A stretch of DNA of 63,815 nt from contig CALWYL010000004.1 in the NCBI GenBank assembly GCA_944385765.1, positions 1 through 63,815 on the forward strand, read 5' to 3'. The notes below the pieces were generated by a model. It was not told the DNA's origin, ran no database searches, and worked only from the letters and a program-made list of their open reading frames with translations. The translations under genes were made by a program, and so were the position numbers. The first letter of the stretch is position 1, and every line of letters begins with the position of its first letter. Source of the DNA: an uncultured Oscillospiraceae bacterium (GTDB lineage: Bacteria > Bacillota > Clostridia > Oscillospirales > Oscillospiraceae). Positions 16,760 to 24,816 of the stretch are shown here, in pieces.

Positions 16760-19504
16760 ATGATTAAAAAAGTCCTGATGATTAACGGCGTGGAGCGCAC
16801 GCTCGTCATCGACGGGACGGAGACACTCGCCACCATACTGCGCGAGCGCCTCCTCCTCACCGGATGTAAGATCGGCTGCGGCCAAGGCCACTGCGGCGCC
16901 TGCAACGTCATAGTCGACGGCAAGGTGACCAAGGCCTGCATCACCAAGGTGGTCAAGCTGCGCGACTACGCGGAGATAACCACCATCGAGGGCATCGGCA
17001 CGGTCAACAACCTCCACCCCATCCAGGTGGCGTGGATGGCCTACGGCGCGGCCCAGTGCGGCTTCTGCAGCCCGGGCTTCATAGTCAGCGCCAAGGTCCT
17101 GCTTGACCAGAACCCCAACCCCACCCGCGAGGAGGTCCGCGACTGGTTCAACAAGAACCGCAACCTCTGCCGCTGCACGGGCTACAAGCCTCTCATTGAC
17201 GCCACCATGGCCGCCGCCGCCGTCATGCGCGGCGAGATGAGCAAGGAGGACCTGCTCTTCAAGCCCAACGACAACGTCATCATGGGCACCACCTACGAGC
17301 GCCCCTCCGCCGCCATGAAGGTCACGGGTACCTGGGACTTCGGCGCGGACGAGGCCCTGCACATGCCCAGCTCCACCCTGCGCCTGGCGCTGGTCCAGGC
17401 CGAGGTCAGCCACGCCAACATCAAGGGCGTCGACACCTCCGAGGCCGAGAGCATGCCCGGCGTGTTCAAGGTCATCACCGCCAAGGACGTCCCCGGCAAG
17501 AACCGCATCAACGGCCTGGTCATGCTGCCGCTGAACAACAAGTGCGACGGCTGGGACCGCCCCATCCTCTGCGATGAGAAGGTGTTCCAGTACGGCGACG
17601 CCATCGCCATAGTCGCCGCCGACACCGAGGAGCACGCCCGCGAGGCCGCCAAGCACGTCAAGGTCGATCTCGAGGTGCTGCCCGCCTACATGAGCGTCCC
17701 CGAGGCCCTGGCCCCCGACGCCATAGAGATTCACCCCGGCACGCCGAACGCCTACTACGAGACGAACTGCATCAAGGGCCCCGACTTCGACTTTGACCAC
17801 GCCAAGAACGTCATCGAGGTCGAGAGCTACTGCTCGCGTCAGCCGCACCTCTACCTGGAGCCCGACAACGGCTACGCCTACATAGACGAGGACGGCATGC
17901 TGGCCGTCCACTCCAAGAGCATCGGCATCCACCTGCATCTGCCGATGATAGCCGACGGCATCGGCGTCCCCCTCGACAAGCTGCGCCTGGTGCAGAACCA
18001 CGCCGGCGGCACCTTCGGCTACAAGTTCTCCCCCACCAACGAGGCCATTCTCGGCGTGGCCGCCCTGGTCTGCCAGAGGCCGGTCAGCCTGAACTTCAAC
18101 ATGTACCAGTCCATCACCTACACCGGCAAGCGCAGCCCGGGCTTCATGCACATCAAGCTCGCGGCCGACGACAACGGCAAGGTGCTGGCCCTCTGGGGCA
18201 ACAACTACATCGACCACGGCCCGTACTCCGAGTTCGGCGACCTGCTGACCCACCGCCTGAGCCAGTTTGTCGGCGCCGGCGTGGACATCCCCACCATCCG
18301 CAACAAGTCCACCACGGTGTTCACGAACCACGCCTGGGGCAGCGCCTTCCGCGCGTACGGCTCGCCTCAGAGCTTCATGGGCAGCGACATCGCCATGGAC
18401 ATGATGGCCGCCAAGCTGGGCATCGACCCCTTCGAGTTCCGCGCGATGAACTGCTACAAGGAGAAGGACGACTCCCGCACGCCCAACGGCTGCCGGCCGG
18501 ACGTCTACTGCGAGGAGGACCTCTTCAACCTGGCCCGCCCGTACTATGAGGCCGCCAAGAAGCGCGTGGCGGAGAAGAACGCCGCCAGCGACGGCAAGAT
18601 AAAGTACGGCATCGGCGTCTCCCTCGGTGTCTACGGCTGCGGCCTCGACAACTCCGACGCCTCCGAGTGCTGGGCCACCCTCAATCCGGACGGCACGGTC
18701 ACCCTGCGCAACTCCTGGGAGGACCACGGCCAGGGCGCCGACATCGCCACCCTCACCGCGGGCCACGAGACCCTGCGCCAGGCCGGATTCACCCCCGAGA
18801 TGATTCATCTCGAGATGAACGACACCAAGCTGACCCCGAACTCCGGCCCTGCCGGCGGCTCTCGCTCCACCGTCATGACCGGCTCGGCCACCAAGGTCGC
18901 CTGCGAGAACCTGCTCAAGGCCATGCGCAAGGACGACGGCACCTACCGCACCTACGACGAGATGGTCGCCGACGGCATCGACACCAAGGCGGTCGGCGTG
19001 TTCACCTACACCGCCTCCGTGGCCCTCGACCAGGCCACCAGCCAGGGCGATCCGTTCCCGGCCTACATGTACACCATCTTCCTGCCTGAGGTCGCGGTCA
19101 ACACCGAGACCGGCAAGGTCAAGGTGGAGAAGTTCACCGCCGTGGCCGACTGCGGCACCATCCTCAACAAGCTGGCCGTGGACGGCAACTTCTACGGCGG
19201 CCTCGTCCAGGGCATCGGCCTGGCGCTGACCGAGGACTTCGAGGACCTCAAGAAGCACACCAGCCTGCTCAAGTGCGGCATCCCCTACCCGAACGACGCC
19301 CCGGACGACATCGAGGTCATCTACCAGCAGAACCACCCGCGCCCCAACGGCCCCTACGGCGCCTCCGGCTGCGGCGAGGCCCCGCTGGACGCCCCGCACC
19401 CGGCCATCCTCAACGCCATCTACAACGCCACCGGCGCGCGTATCACCCGCGTCCCGGCCCTGCCCGAGGTCGTGCTCGCGGCCCTCAAGCAGGTGGAGGC
19501 GTAA
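16760..19504 (+). CDS. mop: Molybdopterin-dependent aldehyde oxidoreductase (Mop type, fused [2Fe-2S] and Moco domains)
   Basis: 914 residues, xanthine oxidase family without an FAD domain. Cys 40, 45, 48, 60 (plant-type [2Fe-2S]) and Cys 100, 103, 137, 139 (second cluster) fall at exactly the positions I recall for Desulfovibrio gigas Mop (907 residues), and long motifs match, for example GWDRPILCDEKVFQYGD, HGPYSEFGDLLT and GGSRS. The active-site Glu is in PYGASGCGEAPL near the C-terminus. Oxidises aldehydes to carboxylic acids with an external electron acceptor, cytoplasmic or periplasm-facing unknown; no signal peptide is seen. ATG 16760 follows AAGGAGG. ATC outnumbers ATA here, as in highly expressed genes. 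Confidence 0.95.
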   Translation: MIKKVLMINGVERTLVIDGTETLATILRERLLLTGCKIGCGQGHCGACNVIVDGKVTKACITKVVKLRDYAEITTIEGIGTVNNLHPIQVAWMAYGAAQCGFCSPGFIVSAKVLLDQNPNPTREEVRDWFNKNRNLCRCTGYKPLIDATMAAAAVMRGEMSKEDLLFKPNDNVIMGTTYERPSAAMKVTGTWDFGADEALHMPSSTLRLALVQAEVSHANIKGVDTSEAESMPGVFKVITAKDVPGKNRINGLVMLPLNNKCDGWDRPILCDEKVFQYGDAIAIVAADTEEHAREAAKHVKVDLEVLPAYMSVPEALAPDAIEIHPGTPNAYYETNCIKGPDFDFDHAKNVIEVESYCSRQPHLYLEPDNGYAYIDEDGMLAVHSKSIGIHLHLPMIADGIGVPLDKLRLVQNHAGGTFGYKFSPTNEAILGVAALVCQRPVSLNFNMYQSITYTGKRSPGFMHIKLAADDNGKVLALWGNNYIDHGPYSEFGDLLTHRLSQFVGAGVDIPTIRNKSTTVFTNHAWGSAFRAYGSPQSFMGSDIAMDMMAAKLGIDPFEFRAMNCYKEKDDSRTPNGCRPDVYCEEDLFNLARPYYEAAKKRVAEKNAASDGKIKYGIGVSLGVYGCGLDNSDASECWATLNPDGTVTLRNSWEDHGQGADIATLTAGHETLRQAGFTPEMIHLEMNDTKLTPNSGPAGGSRSTVMTGSATKVACENLLKAMRKDDGTYRTYDEMVADGIDTKAVGVFTYTASVALDQATSQGDPFPAYMYTIFLPEVAVNTETGKVKVEKFTAVADCGTILNKLAVDGNFYGGLVQGIGLALTEDFEDLKKHTSLLKCGIPYPNDAPDDIEVIYQQNHPRPNGPYGASGCGEAPLDAPHPAILNAIYNATGARITRVPALPEVVLAALKQVEA

Positions 19505-19534
19505 AGCCTTTAAAATCCGCATAGACCGTGTTAC

Positions 19535-19562
19535 AATGGGGAAGGCGAAAGCCTTCCCCATT
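19535..19562 (+). terminator. Terminator after the aldehyde oxidoreductase gene
   Basis: A 12-bp perfect stem (19535-19546 with 19551-19562) closed by a GAAA tetraloop. It can serve both mop and the convergent GNAT gene. Mop therefore has its own transcript, separate from the downstream accessory operon. Confidence 0.8.
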
Positions 19563-19618
19563 TGTAAAGACACACAGCGCACGGGGCACACGCCCCATGC
19601 GGCACGTCTCATCCCTGC

Positions 19619-20131
19619 TCAGTTGACGCCGAACTCCCCGGCGTATACAAGCGTCCCCTCCACGGGCGGCGCATCCCCCCTCAGCTTTATCGCCATCAGG
19701 TTTTCCGCCGGTATCCCCGCCGGGGCGGCGATGCCCAGCTCCTGCGCCGGCACATATCCCGCGCGCGGGTAGTAATCCGTGCTGCCGAGCACTGTGGAAT
19801 AGCCATATCCCAATTCCCGGGCCCGCTTGTGGCCCTCAGCCATCAGCGCAGAGCCGATGCCCTGCCTCTGCCAGCCCGGGCGGACTGACAGCGGGGCGAG
19901 CACGAGCACCTCCGCTCCCCCGGCCGCAGCTTTTGTGAACAGTATGTGCCCCACGATGCCGCCTTCCGCCTCCGCCACCAGCGAGAGCTGCGGGATAAAG
20001 GCCTCGCCCACCCTCAGGGCATTGACCAGGTCCTGTTCGTTTCCATCCGCGTGTTCGGCCCCGGCGAAGGCCGCTTTAATTAGTTCATAGACCTGCCCGC
20101 GGTCCTCCGCCCTCTCCTGCCTGATGAGCAT
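19619..20131 (-). CDS. GNAT family N-acetyltransferase (YhbS-like)
   Basis: 170 residues. Acetyl-CoA binding motif A is LAPLSVRPGWQRQGIGSALM (Q/RxxGxG/A) near residue 83-102, followed by VLGSTDYYPRAGY, typical of the YhbS subgroup. Substrate unknown. It lies antisense within the aldehyde oxidoreductase cluster, 18 bases downstream of the HExxH gene on the same strand; there is no reason to link it to the redox function. Confidence 0.88.
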   Translation of the reverse strand: MLIRQERAEDRGQVYELIKAAFAGAEHADGNEQDLVNALRVGEAFIPQLSLVAEAEGGIVGHILFTKAAAGGAEVLVLAPLSVRPGWQRQGIGSALMAEGHKRARELGYGYSTVLGSTDYYPRAGYVPAQELGIAAPAGIPAENLMAIKLRGDAPPVEGTLVYAGEFGVN

Positions 20132-20149
20132 GTCCCTGCCCCCTTTCCC

Positions 20150-20938
20150 TCAGGCGTAGCTTGCCTCCGCCCTTTCAATGTGCCCCCTGATTTCCCGCTC
20201 ATGTTCAAGGCAGTAGGCATAGCTGTCCCTCATGAAGCTGCGGATATCCTCATTTTTATACATCTCATCCAGCGTATCCAGTATCGGCGCGCCCCCGGCC
20301 TCCATGTCAAAGAAATAGGGGTAGATGCATCCTCCGCTCTCCCTGGGGAAATAGGGATTGATGGAGCTGAGCCGCGGGTCGCTCATCACGGATTCGACCA
20401 CCATCTCGCTCAGTATCCACTTGAGGCTGGGCCGCTCATACTCCTCAAAGCTGTCGCCGAACAGCGAATGCCAGACGTCGAACCACACGAAATGGATTAT
20501 CTCGTGTATGCTCATCCCCAACGCCCCTTTTTCGCTGTTGAGGTAAAAGACGTCGAAAGCCCGCTCCCGCAGGAACCTCGGCGATATGGGGTTGAGCCCC
20601 ACCCGCGCGACGATGTCGTTGTACCCGCCCGCGCAGTCCACATCAAAGGCGTCGGACAGCGCGCCGGCGATTTGCGCTTCGCACTCGTCCCAGTGCCTGT
20701 TATAGAGCTCGGCCTTTCTGCCTATCTGGGGACTTACCTCCGCGTAGACCTCCCTCATGGTGCTCTCAATATAGCTTTTCCGCTCCGGGAACGGCAGGCT
20801 CAGCGCATGCTCCCGGTCTATCTGCGGGTAAAAATGATAGAGCGCGCCTGTCCAGAAGTCGGCCTCGCCCTCGCTTTGGAACCCCATTATGCTCTCCATC
20901 ATCTGTTCCACTCCGGGGTCTATGTACCTGACCTTCAA
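20150..20938 (-). CDS. Putative HExxH metallopeptidase-like protein
   Basis: 262 residues. HEIIHF at 145-150 is a zinc-peptidase motif; E178 or E182 in SEMVVES, about 30 residues on, could be the third ligand, as in gluzincins. There is no signal peptide or membrane segment, so it is cytoplasmic. I do not recognise the family. The start is TTG 20938, supported by GAGGAGG seven bases upstream and by loss of sensible sequence before it. A minus-strand promoter lies at 20973-21001. Confidence 0.65.
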   Translation of the reverse strand: MKVRYIDPGVEQMMESIMGFQSEGEADFWTGALYHFYPQIDREHALSLPFPERKSYIESTMREVYAEVSPQIGRKAELYNRHWDECEAQIAGALSDAFDVDCAGGYNDIVARVGLNPISPRFLRERAFDVFYLNSEKGALGMSIHEIIHFVWFDVWHSLFGDSFEEYERPSLKWILSEMVVESVMSDPRLSSINPYFPRESGGCIYPYFFDMEAGGAPILDTLDEMYKNEDIRSFMRDSYAYCLEHEREIRGHIERAEASYA

Positions 20939-20972
20939 GGGCCATCCTCCTCTCAGCTTCTGCAGTCTCTGC

Positions 20973-21001
20973 ATTATAGCATGTCCCGCTCCCCGATGGA
21001 A
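20973..21001 (-). promoter_or_regulatory. Promoter for the HExxH-GNAT pair
   Basis: Minus-strand -10 TATAAT (20973-20978) with a weak -35 TTCCAT at a 17-base spacing. It points at the TTG start at 20938. Confidence 0.5.
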
Positions 21002-21021
21002 CAGTATTTTTGAATATTTGC

Positions 21022-21048
21022 CGCGCCGCGCGGGCAGAGCGCGGCGCG
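21022..21048 (+). promoter_or_regulatory. GC hairpin in the leader of the accessory operon
   Basis: A 10-bp perfect stem (21022-21031 with 21039-21048) with a 7-base loop, ending 40 bases before the start of the Fe-S protein gene. It is not followed by T residues. It could be an RNA leader structure or a processing site. Confidence 0.35.
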
Positions 21049-21088
21049 AGCCAGCCCAATATGCTACAACATTCCCGGAGGTGGACAA

Positions 21089-23386
21089 ATGGACTTCACC
21101 GAGCGTTCTACAAGGATATACCGCACCAAGCAGCTCTACACCAAGGACGAGCTGGAATCGCGGGAGTCGCTCTGCGTCCACGAGCAGCCGGCCTTCTGCA
21201 CCGCCGCCTGTCCCATGAAGCTGGACGCGCGCGAGTTCGCGCGGCTGTGCGCCGGGGGCGATTTCACCGCCGCCCGCGCCATGCTCGAGCGCATAACCCC
21301 CTTCCCGCTGATTCTCGCCTGCGGCTGTTCGGCGCCCTGCGCCGGGAGATGCCGCCTGGGCGAGCTGCCCGGCGGCGAGGGGCTGGATTTCCCGGCCCTG
21401 GAGCGCGCCGCCATGCGCCTTGGCTCTCCGCAGACCGGACGCGGCCTGCTCAAATTCAAGAAGAAAAAGACCGCCGCCGTGTTCGGCTCCGAGCTCTTCA
21501 CCCTCGCCGCCGCCGCCGAGCTCGCGCGCAAGAGCTATCCCACGTCCCTCTATGTGCGGGAGAGCGACGCGCGCTCCCTTGTCGCCGCCTGCGCCCCCTT
21601 CCTCTGTCCGGAGGACCTGGACGCGGAGACGGCCAGGCTGCTGGCCATGGATTTGGACGTGCACTACTCCTGCGCCCTCACGCCTGAGCTCTTCGAGCGC
21701 GAGAGCGCCTCGCGCGACCTGCTCTGCGTCTCCCGCGAATATCTGGCGCTGCTCTCCCCCGGCGAGGAGCCCGACAGCGTCACCCTGCTCTGTCCCGGCC
21801 TGGGGGCGCTGGCCCGCCCCGCCGGCGGGAGCGGCGTGCTCGGCGCGCTCTGCGACGCCCGCCGCGCCGGCGTCAGCGCCGACCGCCTCGCCCAGGGCAT
21901 GGACCCCGCCACCCTCCGCGGCGAGGAGGGCGCGGTGGAGAGCCGGCTCTACACCGACCTCTCCTCCGCCGAGGCCTCGCGGCGCGTGAGCGAGCCGGAG
22001 GGCGGCTACAGCGCCGGCGAGGCCCGCGATGAGGCCGCCAGGTGCATACAGTGCGAGTGCGTGGAGTGCCTCAAGGGCTGCGCCTACCTCCGCCATTACG
22101 ACAAGTTCCCCCGCATCCTGACCCGCGAGATATACAACAACGCCGGCATCATCATGGGCGACCACATGATGAACAAGGCCCTCAACTCCTGCGCCCTCTG
22201 CGGCCAGTGCACCGTGGTCTGCCCCAACGGCTACGACATGGCGGAGATATGCCTCTCCGCCCGCGAGAACATGGTGGCCACTGGCAAGATGAGCCTCGCC
22301 GTGCACGAGTTCGCCCTCTACGACCAGATTTTCTCCAACACCGAGGGCTTTCTCGCCCGGCCGCAGCCCGGCCATGAGCGCTGCAAATACCTGTTCTTCC
22401 CCGGCTGCCAAGCCGCGGCCATAGCCCCCGAGGTGGTCATAAAGGCCTACTCCGACCTCTGCCGACGCCTGGAGGGCGGCGTGGCCCTCATGCTCGGCTG
22501 CTGCGGGGCCATATCCCGCTGGGCCGGCCGCGGTGAGCTCACCGGGGAGACGGACGAGCAGCTGCGCTCCGCCCTCTCCGCCCTGGGGGACCCGGAGATA
22601 ATAGCCGCCTGCCCCACCTGCGCGGTCAACCTGCGCTCCCTCAGCTCAGCGCCCGTCCGCGGCATCTGGAACACCCTGCTGGAGCTCGGATTGCCGGAGA
22701 CGGCCTCCCACGCCGGGGCCACGGCCGCGCTGCACGACTCCTGCGGCGCCCGCGGCGACGCGCACACCCAGAGCGCCGTGCGGGAGATAGTCCGCCGCCT
22801 GGGCTTTGCCCTCGGCGAGGGCGAGTGGAGCGGCGACCGCTCCCCCTGCTGCGGCTACGGCGGCCTCGTCTCCTACGCCAACCCGGACGTGGCCTCCGAG
22901 CTGGCCCGCTCCTGCCTCTCAACTGCCCCGGGCCAGCCCCAGATAACCTACTGCATGGCCTGCCGCGACCGCCTCGCGCGCGAGGGCGCGCAGAGCGTGC
23001 ACATACTCGAGCTCGTCTACGGCGCCCAGGCCGCCCAGACTCCCGGAATAAGCGAAAAACGCCGCAACCGCCTGCTCTTGAAGCAGAGCCTGCTGCGCGA
23101 CATTTGGGGTGAGGATGTGAAAAACGAACCTCTGGACTTCCGCCTCGAGATAACCGGCGAGGCCCGCGCGCTCATGGAGCAGCGCATGATACTGGATACC
23201 GACATCACAGCCGTCATGCGGCACTACCGCGAGAGCGGCGAGGCCGTCCTGGACGCGGAGAGCGGGCTGCTGTCCACCCGTTGCCGTCTCGGCAACGTCA
23301 CCTTCTGGGTGAAGTTCACCGAGGACGCGGAGGGCTACACCGTCCACCGCGCGTACAGCCACCGCATGACCGTGGAGACGAGGTGA
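21089..23386 (+). CDS. Multi-cluster Fe-S protein: GltD-like N-terminus with degenerate Rossmann motif, two CCG (HdrB-like) domains
   Basis: 765 residues, ATG 21089 after GGAGGTG. The N-terminus is like the glutamate synthase small subunit (Cys 29, 37, 41, then 78-88). The expected FAD motif GxGxxG is replaced by AVFGSELFTLAAAAELA (about 130), so flavin binding is doubtful. Two cysteine groups at about 319-332 and 368-380 look like [4Fe-4S] sites. Two CCG domains follow: GCCGA...CPTC and SPCCGYGG...CMAC, as in heterodisulfide reductase. The final 85 residues form a separate small domain. From memory this matches DVU1558, near the aldehyde oxidoreductase of D. vulgaris. It probably passes electrons to or from the molybdoenzyme. 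Confidence 0.8.
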   Translation: MDFTERSTRIYRTKQLYTKDELESRESLCVHEQPAFCTAACPMKLDAREFARLCAGGDFTAARAMLERITPFPLILACGCSAPCAGRCRLGELPGGEGLDFPALERAAMRLGSPQTGRGLLKFKKKKTAAVFGSELFTLAAAAELARKSYPTSLYVRESDARSLVAACAPFLCPEDLDAETARLLAMDLDVHYSCALTPELFERESASRDLLCVSREYLALLSPGEEPDSVTLLCPGLGALARPAGGSGVLGALCDARRAGVSADRLAQGMDPATLRGEEGAVESRLYTDLSSAEASRRVSEPEGGYSAGEARDEAARCIQCECVECLKGCAYLRHYDKFPRILTREIYNNAGIIMGDHMMNKALNSCALCGQCTVVCPNGYDMAEICLSARENMVATGKMSLAVHEFALYDQIFSNTEGFLARPQPGHERCKYLFFPGCQAAAIAPEVVIKAYSDLCRRLEGGVALMLGCCGAISRWAGRGELTGETDEQLRSALSALGDPEIIAACPTCAVNLRSLSSAPVRGIWNTLLELGLPETASHAGATAALHDSCGARGDAHTQSAVREIVRRLGFALGEGEWSGDRSPCCGYGGLVSYANPDVASELARSCLSTAPGQPQITYCMACRDRLAREGAQSVHILELVYGAQAAQTPGISEKRRNRLLLKQSLLRDIWGEDVKNEPLDFRLEITGEARALMEQRMILDTDITAVMRHYRESGEAVLDAESGLLSTRCRLGNVTFWVKFTEDAEGYTVHRAYSHRMTVETR

Positions 23387-23390
23387 AAAC

Positions 23391-23612
23391 ATGCCTGAAG
23401 ATAAGAACTATTACGTCATAGACCCCCAGGGCAAGCTCATCTGCCACAAGTGCGGCGTGCCCCTGGTCAAGGGCGACGCCGTGTTCGGCTATCTGGACAA
23501 CGCCTTTCCCGTGCAGCTCCCCGTCTGCCCCAGGTGCGGCTTCGTCTACGTCCCCGAGGAGCTGGCCATGGGCAAGGTGCTCTCCGTCGAGAAAGTCCTG
23601 GAGGACAAATAG
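23391..23612 (+). CDS. Small CxxC-CxxC redox or metal-binding protein (DVU1557-like)
   Basis: 73 residues, four bases after the Fe-S protein stop; its site GAGGTGAAAAC lies within that stop region. Cysteines C18, C21 (CHKC) and C46, C49 (CPRC) form a rubredoxin- or zinc-ribbon-like knuckle pair 25 residues apart, followed by FVYVPEELAMGK. It may hold iron or zinc. From memory it corresponds to DVU1557, a protein found only beside this type of molybdoenzyme. Role unknown; electron carrier or metallochaperone are guesses. Confidence 0.75.
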   Translation: MPEDKNYYVIDPQGKLICHKCGVPLVKGDAVFGYLDNAFPVQLPVCPRCGFVYVPEELAMGKVLSVEKVLEDK

Positions 23613-23634
23613 GTACCGAAAGGAGCCGTGACAC

Positions 23635-23862
23635 ATGTACAGAATGCGCCCCGGCACGGGTGATGAGTTCGCGCTCATCATGCTCCCCGTGGTCCTCCTG
23701 CTGATGCTGCTTTTCAACGCGGCCAGGACGGGAAAATTCGACCTCAGGCTGTCCGAAAAAATCCACAGGCTGAGCGCCCGGACCCAGGCCCTCATTTTCG
23801 TCGGCAGCTGCCTGCTGGCCGCCGCCGTGGGCATGGTCCTGTATGTGAAATTCACCGCCTGA
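23635..23862 (+). CDS. Small two-helix membrane protein
   Basis: 75 residues. Membrane segments at about 13-28 (ALIMLPVVLLLMLLF) and 51-70, joined by a basic loop (RTGKFDLRLSEKIHRLSART). ATG 23635 follows AAAGGAG. No family recognised. It is 22 bases after the redox protein and 15 before the methyltransferase, so it belongs to the operon and could anchor the system at the membrane. Confidence 0.65.
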   Translation: MYRMRPGTGDEFALIMLPVVLLLMLLFNAARTGKFDLRLSEKIHRLSARTQALIFVGSCLLAAAVGMVLYVKFTA

Positions 23863-23877
23863 TTGGGGGAGGCCGCG

Positions 23878-24396
23878 ATGGACAGACACCCCGGCGGCAC
23901 GGCCGCCACCCGCTCGCTTATCGAACGCGCCGGCCTCGCGCCCGGAGCGCGCATAATCGACCTGGGCGCCGGCGGCGGGGACGCCGTGCGCTGTCTCCGA
24001 GCCCTGGGCTTCGACGCCGCGGGCATCGACCTCGCCCCCGGCCCCGGCGTGCTGCCCGGCGACATCCTCTCCCCGCCCTTTCCCCCGGAGAGCTTCGAGG
24101 CGGCGCTCAGCCAGTGCGCCTTCCTGCTCACCGGCGACGTGCCCGGCGCCTTCGAGAGCGCGCGCCGCCTGCTGGTCCCCGGCGGACTGCTCATGTACTC
24201 CGACGTGGTCCCCGGCGGCGAGCCGGCGCTGCGCAGCCTGGCGCGCAGGGGCAGATTTGAGGTTTTGTCCTTGGAGGACACCACAGACGAGTGGCGCGAC
24301 TACTACATAACGGCGCTCTGGCGCGGCGAGGCGGAGTGCCCGCCCGAGAGCGCAAAGAACTGCCGCTACCTGGCGGCGATACTGAAAAAACTGTGA
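23878..24396 (+). CDS. Class I SAM-dependent methyltransferase (DVU1556/TrsM-like)
   Basis: 172 residues. SAM-binding motif IIDLGAGGGDAVRCL near residue 27, acidic end of strand 2 at AAGIDLA, and SQCAFLLTGD for motif IV. ATG 23878 is chosen over an in-frame TTG at 23863 because GGGGGAGG lies just before it. Such a methyltransferase recurs in this cluster; I recall the name TrsM for the family. The target is unknown: the radical SAM product or the cofactor are candidates. Confidence 0.75.
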   Translation: MDRHPGGTAATRSLIERAGLAPGARIIDLGAGGGDAVRCLRALGFDAAGIDLAPGPGVLPGDILSPPFPPESFEAALSQCAFLLTGDVPGAFESARRLLVPGGLLMYSDVVPGGEPALRSLARRGRFEVLSLEDTTDEWRDYYITALWRGEAECPPESAKNCRYLAAILKKL

Positions 24397-24408
24397 GGAG
24401 GCACGAAA

Positions 24409-24816
24409 ATGGACGCATTTGACCGTATAATGGAGCTCTCCCGCCAGGGGCTCTACTGCGCGCAGATAATGGTGCAGTTGGCCCTGGACGCCGAGGGGGA
24501 GGAAAATCCCCGGCTGGTGCAGGCCGTGCGCGGCCTCTGCGGCGGCTTCGCCTGGTCCGGCGGGCCCTGCGGCGCGCTCAGCGGCGGCGTGTGTTTCCTC
24601 AGCCTGCTCTCCGGCGGACTGGACGCCGAGGGCCGGATAAAGCTGATAGGCGAGTTCCACGACTGGTTCAGGTCCCGCACCGCCCAGTACGGCGGCGAGA
24701 ACTGTGAGAACATCGAGCGCGGCGACCCCCAGAACATGGTCACCATCTGTCCCGGCGTGATAATGGACAGCTACGAGAAGTGCGTGGAGCTGCTGGAGGA
24801 GAGGGGCCTCGTCTGA
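24409..24816 (+). CDS. C-GCAxxG-C-C family protein
   Basis: 135 residues. The signature is complete: C17, C44, GGPCGALSGG (51-60, C54), then C99 and C114 in NCENI and TICPGVI. The family probably binds a metal or Fe-S cluster and often lies beside redox enzymes. ATG 24409 follows GGAGG. It overlaps the radical SAM gene start by one base (TGATG), so the two are translationally coupled. From memory it corresponds to DVU1555. Confidence 0.82.
   Translation: MDAFDRIMELSRQGLYCAQIMVQLALDAEGEENPRLVQAVRGLCGGFAWSGGPCGALSGGVCFLSLLSGGLDAEGRIKLIGEFHDWFRSRTAQYGGENCENIERGDPQNMVTICPGVIMDSYEKCVELLEERGLV

Noticed and set aside
16661..19612. Very long open frame antisense to mop (over 900 codons)
   Set aside because: It is a shadow of a GC-rich coding strand; composition is Val/Gly/Ala/His-rich with no motifs, while the plus strand matches Mop residue by residue.
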